DNA of 5,299 nucleotides from Caulobacteraceae bacterium (GTDB lineage: Bacteria > Pseudomonadota > Alphaproteobacteria > Caulobacterales > Caulobacteraceae). This document shows positions 1 through 5,299 of the stretch, in pieces; the first letter of the stretch is position 1, and every line of letters begins with the position of its first letter. Made by a program: the position numbers and the translations under genes. The notes under the pieces were generated by a model. The model was not told the origin of the DNA. It was given only the letters and a program-made list of their open reading frames with translations, and did not search any database. The stretch spans positions 1-5,299 of the forward strand of contig CANGRP010000184.1 of the NCBI GenBank assembly GCA_947456005.1. The letters run 5' to 3'.

Positions 1-1934
1 CCCTGGGGCTAGCGCGCCTGTCGGCCCTGGCGCCGGGCATGCGGCGCATCGGCCTGTCGGCGACCGTCGACGACCCGGACGTCATCCGCCGGTGGATGGG
101 CTGTGGCGACCGGCCCGTGGACCTGGTCCGCGGCCCGCCCGGCGCCCCGCCGGAGGTGGATCTGTTGCTGTCCAACGGGCGCACGCCCTGGGCGGGGCAC
201 ACGGCCCAGCACGCCATGGCCGAGGTCTACGACGCCATCCGCAGGGCCCGGACGGCCCTGGTCTTCGTCAACACCCGCTTCCAGGCCGAATTCGCCTTCC
301 AGGAGCTGTGGAAGCTGAACGAGGACAACCTGCCCATCGCCCTGCATCATGGCAGCCTGGCGCCCGAGCAAAGGCGCAAGGTCGAGGCGGCCATGGCCCG
401 GGGCGAGCTGAAGGCGGTGGTCTGCACCTCGACCCTGGACCTTGGCATCGACTGGGGCGACGTGGACCTGGTCATCCAGCTGGCCTCGCCCAAGGGCGCC
501 AGCCGCATGGTGCAGAGGATCGGCCGGGCCAACCACCGCCTGGACGAGCCCAGCCGCGCCCTCTTCGTGCCCGCCAACCGCTTCGAGACCCTGGAGTGCC
601 AGGCGGCCCGGGAGTGCATCGCCGAGAACCGGCTGGACGGCGAGCCCTTGCGGACCGGCGCCCTGGACGTCCTGGCCCAGCACCTGCTGGGCTGCGCCTG
701 CGCCGAGCCCTTCGAAGAGGCGGCGATGCTGACAGAAGCGCGCACCGCCGGGCCCTACCGGGGCCTGTCCACCGCGGACTTCGACCTTACCCTCGACCTC
801 ACCGCCACGGGCGGCTACGCCCTCCAAGCCTATGACCGCTTCCGCCGGATGGTGCGCAACCCCGAGGGCCGCTGGACGGTGCGCAATGGCGACACGGCCC
901 GGCGTCACCGGCTGAACCTGGGCGCCATCCTGTCGCCGGAGATGCTCTCGGTCCGGATCGCCCAGGGTGCGCGCCTCGTCGGCGGCCGCAAGATCGGCGA
1001 GATCGAAGAGGGCTATTTCGAAATGCTGGACCCGGGGGACACCTTCGTCTTCGCCGGCCAGGTCTGGAGCCTGGCGGGCATCACGGGCATGGACGTCCTG
1101 GTGCGGCCCGCCCGGGACTCGGACCCGAAGATGCCCTCCTGGGGCGGCTCCAAGTTCGCCCTGTCCAGCCACCTCGCCCGCAGGGTGAGGCGGATGATGT
1201 CGGACGCCTCGGCCTGGGCGGTCCTGCCCCCGGACGTGCGCGAATGGCTGGGCCTGCAGCGCCGCCACTCGCGGATCGTGGCCGAGGACGAGATGCTGGT
1301 GGAAACCTTCCCGCGGGGACGCCGCCACTTCCTCGTGGCCTATCCCTTCGAGGGGCGGCTGGCCCACACCACCCTGGCCATGCTGCTGACCCGGCGGCTG
1401 GAGCGGGCGGGCGCCCAGCCCCTGGGCTTTGTCTGCAACGACTACGCCCTGGCCGTCTGGTCCCTGAAGCCCATGGACGAGGTCGGCATGGACGACCTGT
1501 TCGCCCAGGACATGCTGGGCGACGACCTGGAGGACTGGCTGGCCGAAAGCTTCATGATGAAGCGCGCCTTCAAGGGGTGCGCCATCATCGCCGGCCTGAT
1601 CGAGCGGCGGTTTCCCGGCGAACCGCGGAAGTCGGGGCGGCAGGTGACCTTTTCCACGGACCTGATCTACGACGTGCTCCGGCGCCACCAGCCGGACCAC
1701 CTGCTCCTGCGCTGCGCCCGCCAGGACGCCGCCGAGGGCATGATCGACGCCGGCCGGCTGGGCGACCTGCTCGCCCGGGTGGCGGGGCGGGTCCGCCATG
1801 TCCGGCTCAACCGTCTGTCCCCCTTCGCCGTGCCCATGCTGATGGAGATCGGCAAGGAGCGCTCTCCGGGCCAGGCGGGCGACGCCATCCTGGCCGAGGC
1901 CGAGAGCGAACTGATCGCCGAGGCCCTGGCGTGA
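1..1934 (+). CDS. Ligase-associated DExH-box DNA helicase (Lhr type), 5'-truncated by window edge
   Basis: This is an ATP-dependent superfamily 2 helicase of the Lhr branch, the version encoded beside an ATP-dependent DNA ligase and thought to act in DNA repair. The frame is open from base 3, and 12 codons precede the first ATG at 39, so the true start and motifs I and II (Walker A, DEAH box) lie left of the window. Visible residues number about 643, against roughly 800 or more in the family. Visible motifs, numbered from codon 3: SAT (motif III) at 19-21; VFVNTR near 87; HHGS near 115; DLGIDWG (motif V) near 146; QRIGRANH (motif VI, nucleotides 513-536). After the RecA2 domain comes the Lhr-core/DEAD_assoc region, with a winged-helix stretch and conserved blocks such as PSWGGSKF, RQVTFSTDLIYDVL and SPFAVPMLMEIG. 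It overlaps pdeM by four bases. The family assignment is secure; the exact substrate is inferred. Confidence 0.95.
   Translation, partial: LGLARLSALAPGMRRIGLSATVDDPDVIRRWMGCGDRPVDLVRGPPGAPPEVDLLLSNGRTPWAGHTAQHAMAEVYDAIRRARTALVFVNTRFQAEFAFQELWKLNEDNLPIALHHGSLAPEQRRKVEAAMARGELKAVVCTSTLDLGIDWGDVDLVIQLASPKGASRMVQRIGRANHRLDEPSRALFVPANRFETLECQAARECIAENRLDGEPLRTGALDVLAQHLLGCACAEPFEEAAMLTEARTAGPYRGLSTADFDLTLDLTATGGYALQAYDRFRRMVRNPEGRWTVRNGDTARRHRLNLGAILSPEMLSVRIAQGARLVGGRKIGEIEEGYFEMLDPGDTFVFAGQVWSLAGITGMDVLVRPARDSDPKMPSWGGSKFALSSHLARRVRRMMSDASAWAVLPPDVREWLGLQRRHSRIVAEDEMLVETFPRGRRHFLVAYPFEGRLAHTTLAMLLTRRLERAGAQPLGFVCNDYALAVWSLKPMDEVGMDDLFAQDMLGDDLEDWLAESFMMKRAFKGCAIIAGLIERRFPGEPRKSGRQVTFSTDLIYDVLRRHQPDHLLLRCARQDAAEGMIDAGRLGDLLARVAGRVRHVRLNRLSPFAVPMLMEIGKERSPGQAGDAILAEAESELIAEALA
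1920..1923 (+). promoter_or_regulatory. Weak Shine-Dalgarno site for pdeM
   Basis: GAGG lies 7 nt upstream of the GTG at 1931, inside the last codons of the helicase gene. It supports the GTG start. Because it is short, reinitiation by ribosomes finishing the helicase probably contributes to pdeM translation (inference). Confidence 0.45.
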
Positions 1935-2656
1935 ACGCGGTGGAGGCCCTCGGCCTTCGCCCCGCTTCCGACGGGAGCCTGGAGCTGGTCCTGGCGGGCG
2001 AGGCCGCGCGTCTCCTGTCTTCGGGAGCGCTTCTGCTGCAGGGACATTCCGCCTTGGTCGTGGCCGACCTGCACCTGGAGAAGGGCTCGGCCTTCGCCGG
2101 CCGGGGCCAGCTCCTGCCGCCGCTGGACACCCGGGAGACCCTGCGGCGACTGGCGGCGGATACGGCGGCTGTGGCGCCGGAGCGGATCCTCTTCCTGGGC
2201 GACGCCTTCCACGATCGCGAGGCCTCCCGTCGGATGTCGGAAGAGGACCGCCAGGTCCTGGACGATCTGGGCGGGGCGGCGGGACTGGTCTGGATCACCG
2301 GCAACCACGACCCCGAGCCTGACGACGACCTGCCGGGCGAAGCGGCGGCGGAGGTGCGGCTGGGCGGTCTCATCCTGCGGCATGAACCCCTGCCGGCGCC
2401 GGCGCCGGGTGAAATCGCCGGCCACCTGCATCCCTGCGCCCGCATCGCCACGCCCAGGGGCGCGGTGCGGAGGCGGTGCCTGGTGACAGATGGGGAGCGG
2501 GCGATCCTGCCAGCCTACGGCGCCTTCACCGGGGGACTGAACGTGCTCGACCCTGCCTTTGCGGGCCTGTTCGCACGGCCGCCCGTGGTGGCGGCCCTGG
2601 GGGACCGCCGGGTGCATGCGGCCGGCGCCCGATCGCTCAGACCGGACCGCAGCTAG
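1931..2656 (+). CDS. pdeM: Ligase-associated DNA damage response endonuclease PdeM (metallophosphoesterase)
   Basis: This 241-residue protein belongs to the calcineurin-like metallophosphoesterase superfamily, PdeM subgroup, a metal-dependent nuclease/phosphodiesterase found beside the ligase-associated helicase. Metal-binding motifs run in order: DLH at 46-48, GDAFHD at 90-95, GNHD at 124-127, H151 in LRHEP, and GHLHP at 164-168. The subgroup signature LPAYGAFTGGLNV is at 193-205. Every expected ligand motif is present, so the enzyme should be active. The start is GTG at 1931: it overlaps the helicase stop as GTGA, a GAGG lies 7 nt upstream (1920-1923), and the length fits the family. The frame stays open as far back as 1244, but that part is a shadow of the helicase gene. 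The overlap implies translational coupling. The likely role is processing DNA ends or damaged DNA before ligation, which is inferred from the module. Confidence 0.93.
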   Translation: MNAVEALGLRPASDGSLELVLAGEAARLLSSGALLLQGHSALVVADLHLEKGSAFAGRGQLLPPLDTRETLRRLAADTAAVAPERILFLGDAFHDREASRRMSEEDRQVLDDLGGAAGLVWITGNHDPEPDDDLPGEAAAEVRLGGLILRHEPLPAPAPGEIAGHLHPCARIATPRGAVRRRCLVTDGERAILPAYGAFTGGLNVLDPAFAGLFARPPVVAALGDRRVHAAGARSLRPDRS

Positions 2657-3090
2657 ATGCGCAGGGCCTTCTCAAGCGCCAGGGCCAGGGAGACGCAGGC
2701 CGAGAAGGTCAGGATCGTCATCAAGGCGGGATAGCGGGAGAGGGTCTGGGGCGCCCGGTCGAAGAGCCAAGCCGCGAGGTAGGCGGCGATGAAACCGCCG
2801 ATGATCCAGTCCGCCGCAAGGTAGTCCCGGGCCAGGAGAAGACCACCGCCCGCCAGGGGCGGCAGCATGGCTGCGGCCAAGCGCAGGAAGCGCGGCGGTT
2901 CGCGGACGGACTCCTGACTCCAGCGGATTCCGCCAAGGAAGCCCAGCACGACCGCGGACCAGGTCAGGAGCACATGGATCGCGGCGAAACGCAGGTCGGC
3001 AGGCCCGAAGGCATAGACGACGGCGGCGACCGGAAAGCCAGCGAGACCGACCAAGGCCAGGACCCAGACCGGTGCGGGAGCCACGGGCAT
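2653..3090 (-). CDS. DUF3429 domain-containing small membrane protein
   Basis: This is a 145-residue integral membrane protein of unknown function, matching the DUF3429 family in length and in its conserved block LGFLGGIRW (residues 49-57), which follows a TW in the second membrane segment. About five hydrophobic segments are visible: roughly 8-28, 36-54, 68-88, 93-110 and 120-140. The start ATG at 3090-3088 overlaps the TGA stop of the upstream TIGR02186 gene (ATGA) and has GGAGGG just upstream, so I prefer it to the ATG 20 codons earlier, which would overlap the neighbour by about 60 bases and add a charged, non-homologous leader. It is the last gene of the three-gene minus-strand operon. 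Its TAG stop shares bases with the stop of convergent pdeM. The family assignment is good; no function can be stated. Confidence 0.88.
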   Translation of the reverse strand: MPVAPAPVWVLALVGLAGFPVAAVVYAFGPADLRFAAIHVLLTWSAVVLGFLGGIRWSQESVREPPRFLRLAAAMLPPLAGGGLLLARDYLAADWIIGGFIAAYLAAWLFDRAPQTLSRYPALMTILTFSACVSLALALEKALRI

Positions 3091-3788
3091 CACACCCTCC
3101 TGAAGGCCGCAGAGGCCGCCCAGCCGGCGGCGAGCGCTATCAGCACGCACACCATACCATAGGCCCAGGGCCTCTGCTGGGCAAAACCCGAGATGAGGCG
3201 CTCGACACCCACCTTCTCGATGGTGAGGTCACGGCCGCGACGGGCCACCGGCTGGCCGTCCTGGAAGAGAAGGACCTCCACCCGGTACTGACCGACCGGA
3301 GCCGAGACCGGAAGGTCCACCTCGGCGCGGAACAGTCCCCGGTCGACAAAATCGACGCCGCCGGGGTCCTCGAGGTACAGGCCCTCCCGGACCTTCAACC
3401 GGATGAAGGCCTGCCGGTACTCCGCGCCTCCCGGCACAGAGAAGGGCAGACTCTCGAGCCCGACGCCGGCCTGGTTCAGGGTCCGGGGATCGGCGATCCG
3501 GGAGAGAGTCCGGCTGGCGGCGGTGAGATGAAAACCGGGAGCCCCCGAGACGTCGGCTGGCTCGCCATTGAGCCAGAGGCCGGCCCGACGCTCCCGCCGG
3601 GCGATGGAGACTGGCTGGTCGGGCCCACGGACCACCACGACCACGTCCGCCGGGTTGCCCTTCGGGTCAAAGACCGCCCCGAACACCGAGATGCTGGCCC
3701 CGGAGTACCCGGCGTTGACCTCGATGTTGGCGTTGGTCAGGTCGGCGAGGCGCTGGATCGGTGGCGCTGCGGGAGGAAGGTCAGCCAT
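3090..3788 (-). CDS. TIGR02186 / Alph_Pro_TM family membrane-anchored protein
   Basis: This 232-residue protein resembles the alphaproteobacterial TIGR02186 family (Pfam Alph_Pro_TM), whose function is unknown and whose genes typically sit next to a TauE/SafE-type transporter, as here. It has an N-terminal beta-rich region (about residues 14-195) with family-like blocks: IEVNAGYSGASISVFGAVF near 22-40, VVRGPDQPV, RRERRAGLWLN and REGLYL. One C-terminal membrane helix follows at about 208-227, ending in RRV. Family members as I recall them begin with a cleavable signal peptide; here the N-terminus MADLPPAAPPIQRLADL has no hydrophobic core, and no frame upstream offers one. The ATG lies 1 nt after the TSUP stop (TGACATG) without a clear Shine-Dalgarno, so translation is probably coupled. 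The stop overlaps the next gene's ATG. Family call fairly sure; cellular location uncertain. Confidence 0.85.
   Translation of the reverse strand: MADLPPAAPPIQRLADLTNANIEVNAGYSGASISVFGAVFDPKGNPADVVVVVRGPDQPVSIARRERRAGLWLNGEPADVSGAPGFHLTAASRTLSRIADPRTLNQAGVGLESLPFSVPGGAEYRQAFIRLKVREGLYLEDPGGVDFVDRGLFRAEVDLPVSAPVGQYRVEVLLFQDGQPVARRGRDLTIEKVGVERLISGFAQQRPWAYGMVCVLIALAAGWAASAAFRRV
3095..3100 (-). promoter_or_regulatory. Strong Shine-Dalgarno site for the DUF3429 gene
   Basis: On the minus strand GGAGGG precedes the ATG at 3090 by 4 nt. It lies inside the end of the TIGR02186 coding region and decides the start in favour of the downstream ATG. Confidence 0.8.
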
Positions 3789-3789
3789 G

Positions 3790-4710
3790 TCAGGCGCCCG
3801 CCGGCAGAAGGACGAAGGGATCGCCCGGCGACAGGATGAGGCGCACCCCCATGGACAGGCCGATGGAGAGGATGATGAGGGCCAGCAGGATGCGCAGTTC
3901 CTCGGCGCGGAACCGCGAGGACGCGCGGGCGCCGAGCTGGGCGCCGAAGACGCCGCCGAGGACGAGGAGCCCTGTCAGCACGATGTCGACGGTCTGGTTG
4001 CGCCCGGCCTGCAGCAGGGTGGTCAGGGAAGTGGTCAGGATGATCTGGAACAGGCTGGTTCCGACGACGACCCCGGCGGGCATGCGCAGGAGGTAGATCA
4101 TCGCCGGGACAAGGATGAAGCCGCCGCCGACCCCCATCACCGACGACAGGAGGCCCGCGAAGACGCCCAGGGCCAGAGGCGGGAGGACGCTGATGTAGAG
4201 GCGGGAACGAGGGAACCGGATGCGGAAGGGAAGCCCATAGAGCAGGACCGGACGCTTCTGGGCCGACCCGGGGTCGGCCTCGCCGCGCCGACGGCGGAGC
4301 AGGGCTCCGACCGACTCGCGGAGCATGAGGGTCCCGATGACGCCAAGAAAGACCAGGTAGGCCAGGGCGACCGCCAGGTCGGCCTGGCCAGCCAGACGAA
4401 GCCAGCGAAAGACCTCCACCCCGGCGAAGGCGCCGACGGCCCCTCCGGCGGCCAGCACGCCGCCCATCCGGAAGTCGACGGCCCGGCTGGCCGAATAGGC
4501 CAGGACGCTGGAGGTCGAGGAGGCGGCGACATGCCCGGCCATGCTGGCCACGGCGACGGGCGCGGGGACTCCGAGGAAGAGCAGGATCGGCGTCATCAGG
4601 AAACCGCCGCCGATGCCGAACATGCCCGAGAGGAAGCCCACCAGGGCGCCGGCGGCGACCAGCAGGGGGGCGTTGACGGAGATCTCGGCGATGGGGAGAT
4701 AGACGTCCAG
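3790..4710 (-). CDS. TauE/SafE (TSUP) family sulfite/organosulfur-type exporter, probable CTG start
   Basis: This is an integral membrane transporter of the TSUP (TauE/SafE, formerly DUF81) family, whose studied members export sulfite or sulfur-containing organic anions; the substrate here is unknown. From CTG at 4710 it has 306 residues. The two family repeats are clear: GFLSGMFGIGGGF at 25-37 and GLLSSVMGVGGGF at about 186-198. Each opens a bundle of hydrophobic segments, and a basic cytoplasmic loop containing RRRR (about 138-141) separates them. The first standard start is GTG at 4641, but it would remove most of the first membrane helix. The frame upstream reads DVYLPIAEISVN, which matches the N-terminus of family members as I remember them, and contains no ATG, GTG or TTG before the stop at 4732-4734. 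GGAGG at 4720-4724 fits a CTG at 4713 or 4710. It heads the operon with the TIGR02186 and DUF3429 genes. The family is certain; the start is inferred. Confidence 0.92.
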   Translation of the reverse strand: MDVYLPIAEISVNAPLLVAAGALVGFLSGMFGIGGGFLMTPILLFLGVPAPVAVASMAGHVAASSTSSVLAYSASRAVDFRMGGVLAAGGAVGAFAGVEVFRWLRLAGQADLAVALAYLVFLGVIGTLMLRESVGALLRRRRGEADPGSAQKRPVLLYGLPFRIRFPRSRLYISVLPPLALGVFAGLLSSVMGVGGGFILVPAMIYLLRMPAGVVVGTSLFQIILTTSLTTLLQAGRNQTVDIVLTGLLVLGGVFGAQLGARASSRFRAEELRILLALIILSIGLSMGVRLILSPGDPFVLLPAGA

Positions 4711-4719
4711 CAGGTCCGT

Positions 4720-4724
4720 CCTCC
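4720..4724 (-). promoter_or_regulatory. Shine-Dalgarno site pointing to a CTG start of the TSUP gene
   Basis: On the minus strand GGAGG is followed after 6 nt by CTG (4713-4711) and after 9 nt by a second CTG (4710-4708), both in the transporter frame. No standard start codon lies within reach. The site therefore supports a non-AUG start rather than the GTG about 80 nt downstream at 4641. Confidence 0.6.
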
Positions 4725-4734
4725 GGCCGCCCTA

Positions 4735-4781
4735 GAGCCTGTTCCCTTCAGACGGAACGTCTGAAGGGGCAAGACAGGCTC
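4735..4781. other. Two-tier inverted repeat (strong hairpin) upstream of the TSUP gene
   Basis: The outer arms GAGCCTGT (4735-4742) and ACAGGCTC (4774-4781) are perfect 8-bp complements. The inner arms CCCTTCAGACG (4744-4754) and CGTCTGAAGGG (4758-4768) form a perfect 11-bp stem around a 3-base loop, with a small asymmetric internal bulge between the two tiers. In minus-strand RNA the structure ends about 10 nt before the GGAGG of the transporter. No T-run follows on either strand, so a classical intrinsic terminator is not supported. A leader hairpin or a repeat unit is more likely. Confidence 0.75.
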
Positions 4782-4796
4782 CAGGTCCATGAAGTG

Positions 4797-4846
4797 AGAT
4801 CATGCTTCGATCCGATCACCCGTTCCCACTTATCGGAACATGATCT
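4797..4846. other. Inverted repeat AGATCATG / CATGATCT overlapping the SEL1 gene stop
   Basis: Arms AGATCATG (4797-4804) and CATGATCT (4839-4846) are perfect complements. After an unpaired C the stem continues as TTC (4806-4808) with GAA (4836-4838), then GAT (4809-4811) with ATC (4832-4834), leaving G4835 bulged. The loop is about 20 nt. The right arm overlaps the TAG stop codon (4845-4847) of the minus-strand SEL1 gene. No U-tract follows, so I call it a palindromic repeat rather than a terminator. It could still protect the 3' end of that mRNA (inference). Confidence 0.65.
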
Positions 4847-5299
4847 AGCGGCCCAACATGGCCAGGCGCCGAAGGGTGGCGTCATCGAGGAGGCCCGTCG
4901 CGGGCGCCTTCTGATCCTTCTGGTAGGCCTCGATGGCGGACCTCAGCTGGGGTGAGGCGGCGCCGTCCGCAGGGCCGGAATAGTATCCCAATCGCCCCAG
5001 GGCCCGCTGGGCGAGCCGGATGTCTTCGGGCGACTTGGCGGCGGCGGCCGAGAGAAGCGGCCTCAGGCGCTCGACCTGGCGAAGGGCCTCGCCATCGCCG
5101 CTCTCGGCGGCGCGGGAGTACCAGACGAAGGCCTGGCGGAGGTCCTGGGGGACCCCCATGCCGCGCTCGTAGACGGCCCCGAGATTGAACTGGCTTCCGA
5201 CCAGCCCCGCCTCGGCCGCCCGCCGGATCCAGCCCACCGCGGCGGCGGGGTCGCGCGGCCCATTGGCGCCGTTCATGAGTTCGAGGCCATAGCCGTGCA
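4845..5299 (-). CDS. SEL1-repeat protein with C-terminal peptidoglycan-binding domain, 5'-truncated by window edge
   Basis: This is the C-terminal 150 or so residues of a larger protein entering from the right edge. The frame remains open to base 5299, and the codons before the ATG at 5276 (HGYGLEL) continue a SEL1 repeat, so that ATG is internal. Visible parts: a partial SEL1 unit (GYGLELMNGANG, then AAEAG); a full SEL1 unit (QFNLGAVYERGMGVPQD, then WYSRAAESGD); a short alanine-rich linker; and a PG_binding_1-type domain (AQRALGRLGYYSGPADG, then IEAYQKDQ, then TGLLDDATLRRL) that ends four residues before the stop. SEL1 repeats mediate protein contacts and this binding domain grips the cell wall, so the visible part is probably periplasmic. 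The combination recalls the C-terminus of polarity factor PodJ of Caulobacter and other alphaproteobacteria, but other SEL1/PGB proteins exist and the deciding N-terminus is not visible. The stop codon lies in a palindromic repeat. Confidence 0.85.
   Translation of the reverse strand, partial: HGYGLELMNGANGPRDPAAAVGWIRRAAEAGLVGSQFNLGAVYERGMGVPQDLRQAFVWYSRAAESGDGEALRQVERLRPLLSAAAAKSPEDIRLAQRALGRLGYYSGPADGAASPQLRSAIEAYQKDQKAPATGLLDDATLRRLAMLGR

Larger units (their letters stand above)
4732..4848. repeat. CTAG-bounded composite palindromic intergenic element
   Basis: The gap between the SEL1 gene and the transporter is almost wholly filled by a 117-bp unit that starts and ends with CTAG (4732-4735 and 4845-4848) and holds two separate inverted repeats (4735-4781 and 4797-4846). 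The right half, read on the minus strand, contains GATCATGTTCCGATAAG, then TGGGAACGGG, and ends in GCATGATCT. From memory this resembles palindromic repeats scattered between genes in many alphaproteobacterial genomes; I could not check copy number. No coding potential or convincing sigma-70 promoter is seen. The element supplies the TAG stop of the SEL1 gene and the in-frame TAG upstream of the transporter. Its possible roles (mRNA end formation, mRNA stability, mobile repeat) are inference. Confidence 0.6.

Noticed and set aside
9..1799. A 596-codon open frame on the minus strand opposite the helicase gene
   Set aside because: The + strand frame carries unmistakable helicase motifs. The antisense frame is open only because high GC makes stops rare, and its translation is low-complexity G/A/Q/H-rich with no known domain.
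1244..1930. The pdeM frame extends open far upstream inside the helicase, suggesting a fused or longer protein
   Set aside because: The upstream part is a Pro/Ala/Arg-rich frame shadow of the helicase. The PdeM homology begins right after the GTG at 1931, which overlaps the helicase stop.
2393..2408. Perfect GC palindrome CCGGCGCCGGCGCCGG
   Set aside because: It lies inside pdeM and encodes the Pro/Ala linker LPAPAPGE between the metal-binding motifs. It is explained by codon bias, with no T-run or other regulatory context.
2476..3839. Two + strand open frames (2476-3162 and 3072-3839) opposite the DUF3429 and TIGR02186 genes
   Set aside because: Their translations are rich in G, D, E, R and Q with no recognisable domain. 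The minus-strand frames match known families and have proper overlaps and a Shine-Dalgarno site.
3568..4764. A 398-codon open frame on the + strand opposite the transporter
   Set aside because: The minus strand encodes a clear TSUP transporter with both GGGF repeats. The + strand product is a charged, low-complexity shadow.
4714..4844. Sigma-70-type promoter for the transporter operon
   Set aside because: I found no convincing -35/-10 pair with proper spacing on the minus strand; AT-richer bits such as GATAAG lie within the palindromes and lack a matching -35 box.
4735..4846. Intrinsic transcription terminators at the two palindromes
   Set aside because: Neither hairpin is followed by a T-run on either strand, and the first sits immediately before a ribosome-binding site. 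I kept them as inverted repeats only.

Overview
The window is gapless, GC-rich DNA with the codon bias of a high-GC alphaproteobacterium. A Caulobacterales-like host (Caulobacter, Phenylobacterium or Brevundimonas type) fits best. This is inferred from gene content: a ligase-associated helicase with PdeM, a TSUP transporter with a TIGR02186/Alph_Pro_TM protein, DUF3429, and a SEL1 plus peptidoglycan-binding protein. The palindromic intergenic repeat also resembles dispersed repeats of alphaproteobacteria. No tRNA, rRNA, CRISPR array, transposase or phage gene is visible.

Left half (+ strand): the C-terminal three quarters or so of a ligase-associated DExH-box helicase (Lhr type) run in from the left edge and end at 1934. 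pdeM, a metallophosphoesterase nuclease, overlaps it by four bases (GTGA) and ends at 2656. These are normally the last two genes of a four-gene DNA-repair module (exonuclease, ATP-dependent DNA ligase, helicase, PdeM), so the ligase and exonuclease are expected just left of the window.

Right half (- strand): three tightly packed genes read leftwards as one operon: a TauE/SafE (TSUP) exporter, a TIGR02186/Alph_Pro_TM membrane protein, and a DUF3429 membrane protein. The stop and start codons are 1 nt apart at the first junction and overlap as ATGA at the second. The operon converges on pdeM so closely that the two stop codons share a CTAG tetranucleotide, leaving no intergenic room for a terminator.

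Upstream of the transporter lies a roughly 117-bp element with two inverted repeats and a CTAG at each end. It separates the operon from the C-terminus of a SEL1-repeat/peptidoglycan-binding protein that enters from the right edge, and it supplies that gene's stop codon. The most notable points are an apparent CTG start for the transporter behind a good GGAGG site, a TIGR02186 protein without its usual signal peptide, and the palindromic element. I see no clearly new multi-gene system. The least understood part is the TSUP-TIGR02186-DUF3429 membrane operon.
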